Shown: positions 8,165-17,436, counted from the stretch's first letter. The stretch: 60,039 nt of DNA from UBA3910 sp964626065 (GCA_964626065.1 CAZVDE010000006.1:1-60039); one strand, 5' to 3'. Program-made: numbers and translations. Notes: generated by a model from the sequence alone, not told the origin.

Positions 8165-8480
8165 CTCTTTTGGCAACATCTCGTTCAACTTCGTTTTCCA
8201 AGGGGGCGGAAAGGGTGTAAACTACTTCCCCCGGCTTGACAAGGCCCAGTTCCTCCCGGGCCACCCGTTCAATGTATTCCGGGGAGCGCCAGAGTTCGAT
8301 TTCTTTTTCCAGCTCTTCCCCGCGCAGCTGCAGTACGTGCAGATGTGTTTCCAAATCAGAAATCTGGCGCCGCAGCCGATGGTTGTCCACCGCGTTTTTA
8401 GCAAAATGAAAACCGACCCACAAAACAAGTACAACGAGTACGATCCCCCTGTACCTTTTTCTTTTCGCGTTCCGGGCCAT
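8154..8480 (-). CDS. divIC: Septum formation initiator DivIC/FtsB-like
   Basis: This small bitopic membrane protein has a basic N-terminus (ARNAKRKRYRG), one membrane segment at about 12-29, a leucine-rich coiled coil at 30-65, and the C-terminal FtsB/DivIC signature ESPEYIER-like RSPEYIERVAREELGLVKPGEVVY. It would join FtsL and DivIB at the division septum, with the coiled coil outside the cell. The ATG follows GGAGG. It is the last gene of a yabP-yabQ-divIC cluster, as in Bacillus, and is closed by a terminator. Confidence 0.94.
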   Translation of the reverse strand: MARNAKRKRYRGIVLVVLVLWVGFHFAKNAVDNHRLRRQISDLETHLHVLQLRGEELEKEIELWRSPEYIERVAREELGLVKPGEVVYTLSAPLENEVERDVAKRGGD

Positions 8481-8539
8481 AGCTCAAACCTCCTGCTGCG
8501 ATCCTTTCCTCCTTTTCGCCGATTTTCCTGCTTTTGATT

Positions 8540-8992
8540 CTATTTTCTCCAACGCAATCTGGGCTTCCAGCGCCAGTCGGGGAGCCTTAGGCGGGGTAAA
8601 CCAAGGCTGATACGAGCCAACAGCCGCACGGGAAAAGCGATCAGCCACAGGACAAAAGTAATAATCAGGCTCAAAAGATTAGATACGCCGCGCACAACTA
8701 ACAGCAGCAGGGTGAGTACTATGCCGCCTAGAAACAGTTTGTAAAAGGCGAAGCCCAAAACAAGGGCGATCGCTACATAACCCCGCAGTTCCCCCCAATT
8801 AGCAAGCAGCAGATAAAGGATTAGAACGGGGGTGCAGATCACCCAGAATAATAAATCTAAAAGGGGCGTGGCAAAAAAACCCGGCCTTAATAAGCCGCGG
8901 ATAACGCGGAAGAAGTCAAATAAAACGCCCAACGAAATACCGGCCAGCATTACTATTCCAAAGGCGTAAAGCTGGGTGCTCAGGCTCTCCAT
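8540..8992 (-). CDS. yabQ: Spore cortex biosynthesis protein YabQ
   Basis: An integral membrane protein of 150 residues with four or five hydrophobic segments. YAFGIVMLAGISLGVLFDFFRVIRG at the N-terminus is the YabQ family signature; the C-terminus is basic. In Bacillus YabQ localises to the forespore membrane and is needed for cortex formation under sigma-E control. The ATG has GGGGGAGGTGG upstream and sits 19 bases after yabP, so the two are co-transcribed. Confidence 0.92.
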   Translation of the reverse strand: MESLSTQLYAFGIVMLAGISLGVLFDFFRVIRGLLRPGFFATPLLDLLFWVICTPVLILYLLLANWGELRGYVAIALVLGFAFYKLFLGGIVLTLLLLVVRGVSNLLSLIITFVLWLIAFPVRLLARISLGLPRLRLPDWRWKPRLRWRK

Positions 8993-9011
8993 GGGTCCAC
9001 CTCCCCCGGGC

Positions 9012-9296
9012 TTAACGGAACAACCGCGCCAACAAGCCCTTCCCCCGTTTACTCAAGGATTCGCCCAAGTATTCCACTGAGCGCACATACCCGCTCACCA
9101 GGAGGTTCCCCTTTTCTAAGTTCAGCTCTTTAATATGCAGTTCCTCGCCCTGAACAACCAGGCCCCCCAGTTCGGTGTCCAGAACTATTTCCCGATCATC
9201 AAAGCTTTCTACATGAATAACCCCGTCCAGCGTCAAGCGCTCTCGCTCCGCTAAGACAAGTTGATGCCTGAGATTGTTTAACCGCCTCTCGTCCAC
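9012..9296 (-). CDS. yabP: Sporulation protein YabP
   Basis: At 94 residues this matches YabP (about 100). It shows the YabP/YqfC beta-rich core: LTLDGVIHVESFDDREIVLDTELGGLVVQGEELHI followed by LNLEKGNLLVSGYVRSVEYL. YabP acts with YabQ in cortex formation in the mother cell. The start is GTG with GGGGGAGGTACACA upstream. Bacillus has rqcP (yabO) immediately before yabP; no such gene is present here. Confidence 0.93.
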   Translation of the reverse strand: MDERRLNNLRHQLVLAERERLTLDGVIHVESFDDREIVLDTELGGLVVQGEELHIKELNLEKGNLLVSGYVRSVEYLGESLSKRGKGLLARLFR

Positions 9297-9358
9297 TGTG
9301 TGTACCTCCCCCGCCTCAATCTTAATATTATTCTATGCGGGAAGGGTGTAACTTAGAA

Positions 9359-10321
9359 TTAGTCGTAAATTTTCCGGATTTTGATCCCGGTAAAGAAGGA
9401 GGACACAATCTCGCCCGGTTTTTTCCCTTCCTTTGCCATTTTATAAGCGTCCCATTGGCTGAGCCCGACCCCGTGGCCGTAGCCCGTTCCGGAGATCACA
9501 AGCCCTTGGTCCGGCGAAAACTCAAATTCTTCCACCAGTGTAGATTTCATTTTGGTTGAATCCAGTGCAAGACGAAACTCGGGGCCGCTGATTTCTTTTT
9601 GCCCCCCGTCCCCCTCCAGGGCAATTTTCGTTACCCTTTTGGTAGGACCCCGCTGTGCGATGGTAATGGCGCTTAAATCGCCCACGTTAACACCCGCCTC
9701 TTTCAGCAGGCTCTCTACCTCGTCTGTGCTGTACTGCGCCGTCCACCGCCGTACATCCTGCGGTACAAACTCATTGTCCGGCAAAGTAACACTTTTCGTA
9801 AAGGGAGGTTCCTGTTCCTTGTAATCTAAACCTTCCTTAGCCCGGGCCGTGGTCCCGCCCGAATAGGCATGAAACCAAGCCCGCACAAAGCGGTTGTCAT
9901 ACGTCATGACTTGACCTCGTGTCAGGGCCACCGCCTCTTGAATCGCGGGTGTGACCGCATCGGGGTTAAACGCCTGGGTTTCTTCAATTGAGGTAGATAC
10001 GTCCGCTCCATATTTCTCCTGCATGCCGCCTGTGGCCACAAAATCCATCGTAAAGCTGCGGGCGAAGATTGCTTGGGCCGCATAGGCCTCTACCGGCCAA
10101 TCCGGGAACATTTCGCCCGCAACCACCGCGGCCACATACTGTTCGAGGGGCATTTTCAAGATTTCCTTGCTTTCGTTCACGTAAACACTTAACTCCGGTT
10201 CCTGTTTCAGATCCCGGGCGATGTTGCTGTCATCCCCGGACCAGCTGATTAAAACGGTGACCGTGGCTGCCAAAACCAGAACTAAGCCAACTGCCACCGC
10301 TTGATTCTTTCGGCTGCGCAT
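9359..10321 (-). CDS. SpoIID/LytB-domain protein (peptidoglycan lytic transglycosylase family)
   Basis: The protein has an N-terminal membrane anchor (10-27) and an extracytoplasmic SpoIID domain. The catalytic glutamate lies in VAGEMFPDWPVEAYAAQAIFARSFT; YSGGTT and GYGHGVGLSQWDAYKMAKEGK are the zinc- and substrate-binding blocks. SpoIID family members cleave glycan strands denuded of stem peptides and drive engulfment. Its place next to yabP is unusual, since true spoIID normally sits near murA/spoIIIJ-type loci, so this may be a paralogue rather than SpoIID itself. The ATG follows GGGAGG. Diverges from hup. Confidence 0.9.
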   Translation of the reverse strand: MRSRKNQAVAVGLVLVLAATVTVLISWSGDDSNIARDLKQEPELSVYVNESKEILKMPLEQYVAAVVAGEMFPDWPVEAYAAQAIFARSFTMDFVATGGMQEKYGADVSTSIEETQAFNPDAVTPAIQEAVALTRGQVMTYDNRFVRAWFHAYSGGTTARAKEGLDYKEQEPPFTKSVTLPDNEFVPQDVRRWTAQYSTDEVESLLKEAGVNVGDLSAITIAQRGPTKRVTKIALEGDGGQKEISGPEFRLALDSTKMKSTLVEEFEFSPDQGLVISGTGYGHGVGLSQWDAYKMAKEGKKPGEIVSSFFTGIKIRKIYD

Positions 10322-10488
10322 TGCTTACCTCCCACGTCCTTTTTAGTAGTTTCACCAATTTGCTGACAAAAATCTCGCCAAAGGCGTGTAATATCCAAGT
10401 TAATGGGGAAAATATTACCACTGCAGCAGGAAAACCCGATTAATCCTCGAATAACAGAGTATATTTCTACCTTAAAGGAGGTCTATTT

Positions 10489-10767
10489 GTGAACAAAGCG
10501 GAACTAATCGCCAGTGTTGCGGAAAAGTCCAGCATGACCAAGAAAGCTGCAAGCGAAGCCGTAGAAGCGGTATTTGCAACTATTTCTGAAACATTAGCCC
10601 AGGAAGAGAAGGTTACTATTGTGGGATTCGGCACCTTTGAAGTGAGAGATCGCAAGGCTCGCAAAGGGGTTAACCCCGCAACTAAAGAGGAAATCATGAT
10701 TCCGGCTACTAAGGTCCCCGCTTTCAGGCCGGGCAAATCCCTACGGGAAGCAGTTGCCCCTAAATAA
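10489..10767 (+). CDS. hup: HU family nucleoid DNA-binding protein
   Basis: A canonical HU: MNKAELIASVAEKS at the dimer-forming N-terminus, VGFGTFEVRDRKARKGVNPAT in the DNA-binding arm, and IPATKVPAFRPGKSLREAV at the C-terminus (92 aa). It bends and compacts DNA without sequence preference. The start is GTG with a textbook AAAGGAGGTCTATTT upstream. The gene is followed by a strong terminator and then mazG on the same strand; hup and mazG form a small plus-strand island within a minus-strand block. Confidence 0.97.
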   Translation: MNKAELIASVAEKSSMTKKAASEAVEAVFATISETLAQEEKVTIVGFGTFEVRDRKARKGVNPATKEEIMIPATKVPAFRPGKSLREAVAPK

Positions 10768-10780
10768 ACAGTCTATCCTG

Positions 10781-10806
10781 AAGCCCCCTGTCTGCAGGGG
10801 GCTTTT
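10781..10806 (+). terminator. Strong Rho-independent terminator after hup
   Basis: AAGCCCCCTG and CAGGGGGCTT form a perfect ten-pair stem around a TCTG loop and end in four T residues, 13 bases after the hup stop. It separates hup from mazG. Confidence 0.9.
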
Positions 10807-10832
10807 CCCTTTAAACCGCAAGGAGTGATCTA

Positions 10833-11621
10833 ATGAGTTGGCCGCGCCTAGTAAACATCATCGCGCAGCTGCGCGCCCCTCACGGCTGCCCGTGGGACCG
10901 CGCACAAACGCACGCCAGTCTAAAACGCTATCTATTGGAAGAATCCTATGAGCTCTTCGAAGCGATTGAGCAGGAGGATTCTGCAGCAATGATGGACGAA
11001 TTAGGCGATGTTTTGCTGCAAGTGCTGCTCCATGCACAGATCGCCGCGGAGAAGCGGGCGTTTACGATTGATGATGTAATCAACAACCTCAGCGCTAAGC
11101 TGATCCGCCGCCACCCCCACGTTTTCGCCGAAGAACACGCTCAGACACCCGCAGAGGTTGCCCAAAAGTGGGATGCTATCAAACGAACGGAAAAAACAGC
11201 CGCAGCCCGTACTTCGGCGGTCGATGGCGTGCCGAAAGTCTTTCCCGCTTTAATGCGGGCAGAAAAAGTGCAAAAAAAAGCGGCCAAAGTGGGCTTTGAT
11301 TGGGATCAACCCCTGGCCGTACTGGCTAAAGTGGATGAGGAACTGACAGAACTGCGCCAAGCGCTGGAAAACGCCGATCGCCAAGGTATGCGCGAGGAAT
11401 TGGGCGACCTACTTTTTGCCGCGGTAAATTTAGCGCGTTTTGCCGAAATAGATCCCGAATTCGCCCTACAGGAGGCTACCGACAAATTTATGGAGCGTTT
11501 TCGCCTCATGGAGGAAATGATCAAGGCACAGGGCCTGGATCTGCAGCGTATGTCCCTGGACGAACTGGATCAATTTTGGGTTGAGGCCAAACTTCAACTG
11601 CGCAAAAACCCCCAGGCTTGA
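10833..11621 (+). CDS. mazG: Nucleoside triphosphate pyrophosphohydrolase MazG
   Basis: Two MazG modules in tandem are visible. The first has CPWDRAQTHASLKRYLLEESYELFEAI with the EExxE...ExxD metal site (MMDELGDVLLQVLLH); the second repeats it as KVDEELTELRQALE and REELGDLLFAAVNLAR. The enzyme hydrolyses aberrant or excess NTPs to NMP and pyrophosphate. At 262 aa it is the stand-alone form; the Bacillus orthologue YabN carries an N-terminal tetrapyrrole methylase domain that is absent here. AAGGAGTGAT precedes the ATG. It is inverted relative to its usual neighbour spoVB and overlaps that gene's end by 28 bases. Confidence 0.96.
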   Translation: MSWPRLVNIIAQLRAPHGCPWDRAQTHASLKRYLLEESYELFEAIEQEDSAAMMDELGDVLLQVLLHAQIAAEKRAFTIDDVINNLSAKLIRRHPHVFAEEHAQTPAEVAQKWDAIKRTEKTAAARTSAVDGVPKVFPALMRAEKVQKKAAKVGFDWDQPLAVLAKVDEELTELRQALENADRQGMREELGDLLFAAVNLARFAEIDPEFALQEATDKFMERFRLMEEMIKAQGLDLQRMSLDELDQFWVEAKLQLRKNPQA

Positions 11622-13204
11622 AGAAATTGTTCCAGGCGCCTGCCCACAACGGGAACAAGGTGCAAATCTCGCCCTTCCAAACTGCCCCACATCACCAATA
11701 GCAAAAAGTAAAGCAGAAACCCCGCGGTCAAACTGATCAATGTTGCCGCGGCATCGGCAATAAAGTAAACAAGCGTATCCCGCAGAAAATAAATGGAAAA
11801 GGAAGCGGCCGCAGCCGCGATGAGGGGGTACAAAACTCCCCTTTTGAAGGGCAGAACACTGCCCACCCGGCGATAAACGGCCCAGGTATCTAACAAGGCC
11901 ACAACGGCCCAAGCCGCGGCCGTGCTGAAAGCGGCGCCAAGGATGCCCAAAGCGGGATCGGCGAGCAAGATATAATTTAGGGCAAATTTAACTGCCACAC
12001 CGAAAAACAGGTTGCGCACCGGAATAAACATGTCCCCCATTCCCTGCAAAACCGCGGTGCACGATTGAATGAGGCCTAAAGTGATCGTACCAAACGCCAG
12101 AATCTTTAAGGGGGCCCCCACCGCGGCGTAACCAAAGAGCACCGCCCCCAAAGGTTCACCCAAGACGAAGAGGGCGGCAAATGAGGGAATTCCGAAGATC
12201 AGCGCCATGCGCAGCGCCTCCTCCGTCCTATATTTCACCAAGCGCCTGTTTTTTAAAGCCCATGCTTCTGAGATAGCCGGCACCAAGCTCGTAGCCAGGG
12301 CCACTGTTACAATGTTGGGGAAATGGGCTAAGGTGAGTGCCATGCCCAAATGCCCCAGACCCTCCCTGATCGCTTCTGTGCTGAATCCCGCCACCTGCAT
12401 GCGCTGGGGAATCAAAAGACTGTCCGCCAGCTGCATCACGGGCCACAGCACCGTGACAACCACGGCCGGAACGGAAAGGCGCAGCAGTCTTGTGACAATC
12501 ACCCCGGCCTTGTGCTGCATTCGCTGTTTAGGTTCAGCCGGAGGCTGCGCGGGAAGTTCCATTAATAATTCTCTTTTGTAGGAAACATAAAAGGCCAGCA
12601 TCACCAGCCAGCTTGTGCTTTCGCCCACAACAAAGCCCCAAGCAATACCGGTTACCGCCTGCTCAACACCTCTTGGCCTCAACCATAGGCAAAAGGCCAC
12701 TGTGGACAGCACCCGCAGTATTTGTGCCGCGACCTGCGCGATCGCGGTTGGCAGCATAAACTGCAGGCCCTGAAAGAATCCCCGCAGTGCGGCGCCAAGT
12801 GCAAGAAGAAAACAAGAAAAGCCCAAAATCGCGATTGTCTGCTGCACGCCCATGCCTTGGGCGAAGAGGCGGGCCAACAAAGGGGCCCCAATGATCAAAG
12901 CGAGTGCAACCGCACCACCGCTCGCCGCCATAAGCCCAAACCCCCAGCGGAAAATCTTATTCACGCCGGCTGCGGATTGCCGCGCCACTTCCTCCGCGAT
13001 CATCTTAGCGATGGCCACCGGCATGCCGGCGATGGCCAACACCGCGGCGAAATAGTGAATTGGCTTGACCAGCTGGTACAAACCCATCCCATCCGCGTAA
13101 ATTATTCGGGGCAGCACAACCATATAAGCAAGCCCGATTACCCGGCTCACCATGCTGGCTGCAGCCAAAATCACCGCACCGCGCAAAAAAGACTCCTTGG
13201 TCAT
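11594..13204 (-). CDS. SpoVB/YabM-type polysaccharide (lipid II-like) flippase
   Basis: A 536-residue MOP-superfamily membrane protein with about 14 hydrophobic segments. ESFLRGAVILAAASMVSRVIGLAYMVVLPRI at the N-terminus and the later LGAALRGFFQGLQFMLPTAIAQ and SCTAVLQGMGDMFIPVRN blocks are typical of SpoVB/YabM/MurJ-like exporters. They flip undecaprenyl-linked precursors, SpoVB doing so for the spore cortex. The context (spoVT before it, mazG after it) is the YabM position in Bacillus, so either name could apply. GGAAGGGAAG precedes the ATG. Confidence 0.92.
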   Translation of the reverse strand: MTKESFLRGAVILAAASMVSRVIGLAYMVVLPRIIYADGMGLYQLVKPIHYFAAVLAIAGMPVAIAKMIAEEVARQSAAGVNKIFRWGFGLMAASGGAVALALIIGAPLLARLFAQGMGVQQTIAILGFSCFLLALGAALRGFFQGLQFMLPTAIAQVAAQILRVLSTVAFCLWLRPRGVEQAVTGIAWGFVVGESTSWLVMLAFYVSYKRELLMELPAQPPAEPKQRMQHKAGVIVTRLLRLSVPAVVVTVLWPVMQLADSLLIPQRMQVAGFSTEAIREGLGHLGMALTLAHFPNIVTVALATSLVPAISEAWALKNRRLVKYRTEEALRMALIFGIPSFAALFVLGEPLGAVLFGYAAVGAPLKILAFGTITLGLIQSCTAVLQGMGDMFIPVRNLFFGVAVKFALNYILLADPALGILGAAFSTAAAWAVVALLDTWAVYRRVGSVLPFKRGVLYPLIAAAAASFSIYFLRDTLVYFIADAAATLISLTAGFLLYFLLLVMWGSLEGRDLHLVPVVGRRLEQFLQAWGFLRS

Positions 13205-13319
13205 GGGCCATCTTCCCTTCCGTATTCCAACTTACGCCGGTAAGGGTCAGCTTATGACCGGGAAGGCAATCAATTCTGTAACAACCAACCGCCCTCCAGG
13301 AGTCTCCCCGTTTGTTTTT

Positions 13320-13853
13320 TTATTGTTCCATCTGTTTAGCTAAAAACCCCGCTGCCGTTTCACACAGCTTGACTTCCAGTTCTCCTAAATTGAGATTGAT
13401 CTCATTTGTACCCAGAATCACGCTGCCGATTGGATCGCCTTCCGAAATGATAGGGGCGATGACCTGCATGGCAAAGTCCCATTGCTCACCTTCCGGGTGT
13501 TCGCCCGCCTTGGTGGTGATTGTGCGGCGAGATTCCATCGCCTCCTCCACGATGGCAACAACATTTTTATCAACCCACTGTTTTTTGGGAGCCCCCGAAA
13601 CCGCGACCACCGCATCACGATCAGTAATGATTGCAATATGATTCGTCGTTTCATACAGCGAATCAGAATACTCCTGGGCAAAATCACCTAATTCACCAAT
13701 GGGTGAGTATTTCTTCAAAATTACTTCGCCGTCCCGATCTACAAAGATCTCTAAGGGATCGCCTTCGCGGATCCGCAAAGTGCGTCGAATTTCCTTGGGT
13801 ATGACAACGCGACCTAAATCGTCAATACGCCTAACTATACCGGTTGCCTTCAA
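13320..13853 (-). CDS. spoVT: Stage V sporulation transcription factor SpoVT
   Basis: Residues 1-50 are an AbrB-type swapped-hairpin DNA-binding domain (MKATGIVRRIDDLGRVVIPKEIRRTL, then EGDPLEIFVDRDGEVILKKYSP). A GAF-like ligand domain follows to residue 177, which is the full family length. SpoVT tunes sigma-G genes in the forespore. The start is TTG, backed by GAGGAGGGG. It sits just after mfd, as in Bacillus, and a consensus sigma-G promoter lies directly upstream, overlapping the mfd stop. Confidence 0.97.
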   Translation of the reverse strand: MKATGIVRRIDDLGRVVIPKEIRRTLRIREGDPLEIFVDRDGEVILKKYSPIGELGDFAQEYSDSLYETTNHIAIITDRDAVVAVSGAPKKQWVDKNVVAIVEEAMESRRTITTKAGEHPEGEQWDFAMQVIAPIISEGDPIGSVILGTNEINLNLGELEVKLCETAAGFLAKQMEQ

Positions 13854-13886
13854 CGTCGCACCCCTCCTCTAAAGTTCGCTCGCAAT

Positions 13887-13916
13887 TAGTATGACCTGCG
13901 TTTCCACTTTTATTCA
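13887..13916 (-). promoter_or_regulatory. Sigma-G (forespore) promoter of spoVT
   Basis: Minus-strand TGAATA (13911-13916), a 17-base spacer and CATACTA (13887-13893) match the known sigma-G consensus at every listed position. The -35 box includes the last bases of mfd and its TAA stop. Predicted start of transcription is near 13880, about 27 bases before the spoVT TTG. Confidence 0.82.
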
Positions 13917-16900
13917 TTCTGCAAGGCAGCAAGGACAGCGGTCAAAAAGGCGAGGCTTTTGCCTTCTTCGGTAGGGGATCTATGCACCAACAGCCGGCCG
14001 ATTTTGCCGTGGCGGTAGGCAATTTTGCCCCGGTAGCGCTGGTGCAAAAGGGCATACTGTTGGGCATCAATGGCAAGGCCTTCCAAAAACTTAATCTCAA
14101 AATGCTGATTGCGGGCAATAATATTAGCAATTCCGGCAAACCGGGAAAGCACGCGGATGCGGCCGATTTGAATAAGATTACTGACCGCATCGGGCAGATC
14201 ACCGAAACGGTCGCGCACTTCATCTTCCAGTTCTTCGCATTCTTCCAAATCATTGAGGCCAATAATCTTTTGGTACAGCTCCACTTTTTGCGCCGGATCG
14301 CCAACATAGCGGTCATCAATATAAGCGTTGACATGCAACTCCAACACCGGTTCGGGCGGTTCGGCCACTTTCTCGCCCTTCAGCTCCCGAATCGACTCTT
14401 CCAACAGTTTAGTATAAAGCTCAAAGCCCACCGAGGCGATAAAGCCGTGCTGTTCAGGGCCTAAAAGATTGCCCGCGCCGCGGATCTCCAAATCGCGCAT
14501 GGCAATGCGAATCCCCGAACCCAATTCAGTAAACTCCTTGATTGCGGAGAGGCGTTTCTCCGCATCTTCCGTTAAAACCTTGTCTTTGCGGTGTGTGAAG
14601 TAAGCATAGGCCACCCGGTTGGTGCGGCCCACTCTGCCCCGCAGCTGGTAAAGCTGTGCTAACCCAAAGTGATCTGAGTTATCCACAATCAGAGTGTTGA
14701 CGTTGGCAATATCCATTCCGTTTTCAATGATGGTGGTACAGAGCAGAATATCAAATTCTCCGCGATAAAAATCGAGCATCACTCGCTCTAAAACGGCCTC
14801 GTCCATCTGCCCGTGGGCGATGGCTATGCGCGCCTCAGGCACGAGTTTTTGCAGTTCGCTGTACACATAATCGATGGACTGGACACGGTTATGCACAAAG
14901 TACACCTGCCCTTGGCGGGCCAGTTCCCTGAGGATTGCCTGGCGGATCAACTGCGCGTCATATTCTACCACGTAGGTGCGAATGGGGTAGCGATCTTCAG
15001 GCGGGGTGGCAATGACGCTCATATCTCGCACACCGACCATAGCCATGTGCAGCGTGCGGGGAATGGGCGTAGCTGATAGGGTCAGGACGTCAACCTCTTT
15101 GCTGATCGTTTTCAGCCACTCCTTTTGGGCCACGCCGAAGCGCTGCTCTTCATCGATAATCACCAGCCCCAAGTCCTTAAATTTCACGTCTGAAGAAAGC
15201 AGACGGTGCGTCCCGATGATCACATCCACCGAACCGGACGCCAAACCCTGCAGCGCCTGAGTGATTTCTCGCTGTGTCTGGAAGCGGCTGATTACCCCGA
15301 CATTGACCGGAAAGCCCTCAAATCGCTCTAAAAAGGTACGGTGATGCTGTTGGGCCAAGATTGTGGTCGGCACCAGCACGGCCACCTGTTTATCGCTGGT
15401 CACCGCCTTAAATGAAGCCCGCATCGCAACTTCCGTCTTACCATACCCCACATCGCCGCACAAAAGGCGGTCCATGGGCCGCGGTTTTTCCATATCTCTT
15501 TTTACCGCCTCAATGGCCTGAAACTGATCGGGCGTTTCCTGGTAGGGGAAAGTGACTTCAAAATCCCGCTGCCAGGGAGTGTCTTCCGCAAAGGCAAAGC
15601 CGGGAATGGCCTCCCGTTCAGCATATAATTCAATCAGGCCCTCTGCCATTTGATGCACCGATTCTTTCGCCCTCTGCTTGACCCGTACCCACTCATTACC
15701 CCCCAGTTTGGAAAGGCGGGGTGCACCCTCGTCTAAACCCACATACCGCTGCAGTAGCTGGATTTGATCGGTGGGTACATACAAGCGGTCCTTTCCCGCA
15801 TAGCGAATATTTAAGTAATCCTTGGAGCGGTTGTCAACCTGCAGCGCCTCTATACCCATGTATTGACCGATACCATGGTTAATGTGCACCACATAATCGC
15901 CTTCCCTCAGCTCGTGGGGGGCGATTTTTAATCCCTCTTCCACCTTTGTGGGCCGGGCTTTGACCCGAGGGCGCCCGTAAAGTTCTAACTCGGTGAGTAC
16001 GGCCAATTTAAACGCGGGAAATTCAAAACCGCTCTGCAGGCTGCCCGTTGTCACCACGCAATTGCCGATCTGCAGCTCCTTTTGCAGTTGCTGGACATAG
16101 ACCGCGGGTATCCCCTCCTCCCGGAGCAGTTCTAGAATGCGCTCGCCCCTTTCGCCGCCCGAGACTAGGATTAAAATGCGGTAATGGTCTTTACGCCACT
16201 GTTTTACCCGCTTCAGCATGCGCTCGATGCTGCCCGCAAAATGTTCAGGCATGCGCAGGCCCAAAGAGGTGCTGCTGGCCCCTTCCATGCCCGCAACCCG
16301 TTTGCCCAAAACAGAGAGATAAACAGGAGTGTGGCGCTGAAAAATTTCCCACAAATCGGCCCAATCCCGATAAAGGCCGCCCAAAGCGGGCAACACTCGG
16401 CCTTTTTCCACCAGCTGAGCAATGTTTTCATTGATTTCCAAATAAGCATGGTCAACCGCTTCCTTGAGGCGCAGAGGTTCATCCAAAACCAAAAGCACAT
16501 CTTCGGGCAGGTAATCAAATAAGGTTTTTGCCCTGCCAAAAAAAGGCTTATATTGATCGATACCGGGAAAATAGCCCCGTTCATCAAAGGCCTCCAAATG
16601 GCGGGCAACCACCGCTAATAATTGATCCCCTTCTTCCGGCCGCATCAGCCTGTGCAGGCGCTCACTTTGGGCTTGAGCCGCTTCCCAAATGTCTTCTTTG
16701 ATCTGCTCCAGCGCCTCGAATTCATACAAAGTCTCCCGGGCGGCCCCAATAACGGCCTCAGTTATGTTTTTCAGCGACCTCTGCGTTTCGCTGCTAAACG
16801 AACGCAGAGAGTCTATTTCGTCGCCGAAAAACTCCAGGCGCACTGGGTGTTCAAGGTCAATGGGCGCGATATCAACGATACCGCCGCGGATGCTAAACTG

Positions 16901-17413
16901 CCCGGGCCCTTCCACGGCGGCGGTACGCTCATAGCCCAATCTAATCAAGCGGCGGGCTAAGTCGTTTAATTCAAAACGAGAGTTCAAGTCTACAGAAAGT
17001 TGGGACTCGAAGAAGCGATCAGGGGCGGTTAAGCCTTCCATTAAACCTGTAATTGGCGCAAAGACAATCGTCCCCGCCCGCCTGCCTCTCTGTAAAACCC
17101 TCAGCCTTTCAGTACGTAAATCCAGGGCAGGCAGTGCCTCTTCATAAGGCATCAGTTCATTACCTTCCCAAATTAAGGCGTCACAGTGCGGTATGAGTGC
17201 CGCGGCATCGCCGGCTAATTTTTCCGCCTGATCCAACGTTGGGGTCACAACCAGCATTACCCGGCCCGGATCATGAATAGCGCTTAAAAAAGCGGAACGC
17301 TGCCCACCGGAAAGCCCGGTGAAAATATGGGTGAGGCCTTTACGGACCACTTTTTCGGCGGCGATGAACTCTTTGCTCTGCCGTATCAAATCGGTCAGAC
17401 CTTGTAAGGACAA
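13910..17413 (-). CDS. mfd: Transcription-repair coupling factor Mfd
   Basis: Full-length Mfd (1167 aa). In order: UvrB-like N-terminal region (about 1-350), RNA polymerase-interacting domain near 480-550 (EGDYVVHINHGIGQYMG), translocase motor with Walker A LLCGDVGYGKTEVAMRA, Walker B VIIDEEQRFG, motif III LTLSATPIPRT and QLRGRVGR, and a TRCF C-terminal domain. It removes RNA polymerase stalled at lesions and recruits UvrA. The start is TTG with AAAGGGG upstream, following pth after a 23-base gap. The distal spoVT promoter begins inside its 3' end. Confidence 0.97.
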   Translation of the reverse strand: MSLQGLTDLIRQSKEFIAAEKVVRKGLTHIFTGLSGGQRSAFLSAIHDPGRVMLVVTPTLDQAEKLAGDAAALIPHCDALIWEGNELMPYEEALPALDLRTERLRVLQRGRRAGTIVFAPITGLMEGLTAPDRFFESQLSVDLNSRFELNDLARRLIRLGYERTAAVEGPGQFSIRGGIVDIAPIDLEHPVRLEFFGDEIDSLRSFSSETQRSLKNITEAVIGAARETLYEFEALEQIKEDIWEAAQAQSERLHRLMRPEEGDQLLAVVARHLEAFDERGYFPGIDQYKPFFGRAKTLFDYLPEDVLLVLDEPLRLKEAVDHAYLEINENIAQLVEKGRVLPALGGLYRDWADLWEIFQRHTPVYLSVLGKRVAGMEGASSTSLGLRMPEHFAGSIERMLKRVKQWRKDHYRILILVSGGERGERILELLREEGIPAVYVQQLQKELQIGNCVVTTGSLQSGFEFPAFKLAVLTELELYGRPRVKARPTKVEEGLKIAPHELREGDYVVHINHGIGQYMGIEALQVDNRSKDYLNIRYAGKDRLYVPTDQIQLLQRYVGLDEGAPRLSKLGGNEWVRVKQRAKESVHQMAEGLIELYAEREAIPGFAFAEDTPWQRDFEVTFPYQETPDQFQAIEAVKRDMEKPRPMDRLLCGDVGYGKTEVAMRASFKAVTSDKQVAVLVPTTILAQQHHRTFLERFEGFPVNVGVISRFQTQREITQALQGLASGSVDVIIGTHRLLSSDVKFKDLGLVIIDEEQRFGVAQKEWLKTISKEVDVLTLSATPIPRTLHMAMVGVRDMSVIATPPEDRYPIRTYVVEYDAQLIRQAILRELARQGQVYFVHNRVQSIDYVYSELQKLVPEARIAIAHGQMDEAVLERVMLDFYRGEFDILLCTTIIENGMDIANVNTLIVDNSDHFGLAQLYQLRGRVGRTNRVAYAYFTHRKDKVLTEDAEKRLSAIKEFTELGSGIRIAMRDLEIRGAGNLLGPEQHGFIASVGFELYTKLLEESIRELKGEKVAEPPEPVLELHVNAYIDDRYVGDPAQKVELYQKIIGLNDLEECEELEDEVRDRFGDLPDAVSNLIQIGRIRVLSRFAGIANIIARNQHFEIKFLEGLAIDAQQYALLHQRYRGKIAYRHGKIGRLLVHRSPTEEGKSLAFLTAVLAALQNE

Positions 17414-17436
17414 TTCGTTTCCCCTTTCCTACTCCG

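Noticed and set aside
12722..13243. A 173-codon plus-strand frame opposite the SpoVB-like flippase.
   Set aside because: Composition is typical of an antisense shadow, rich in H, R, Q and C, with no domain.
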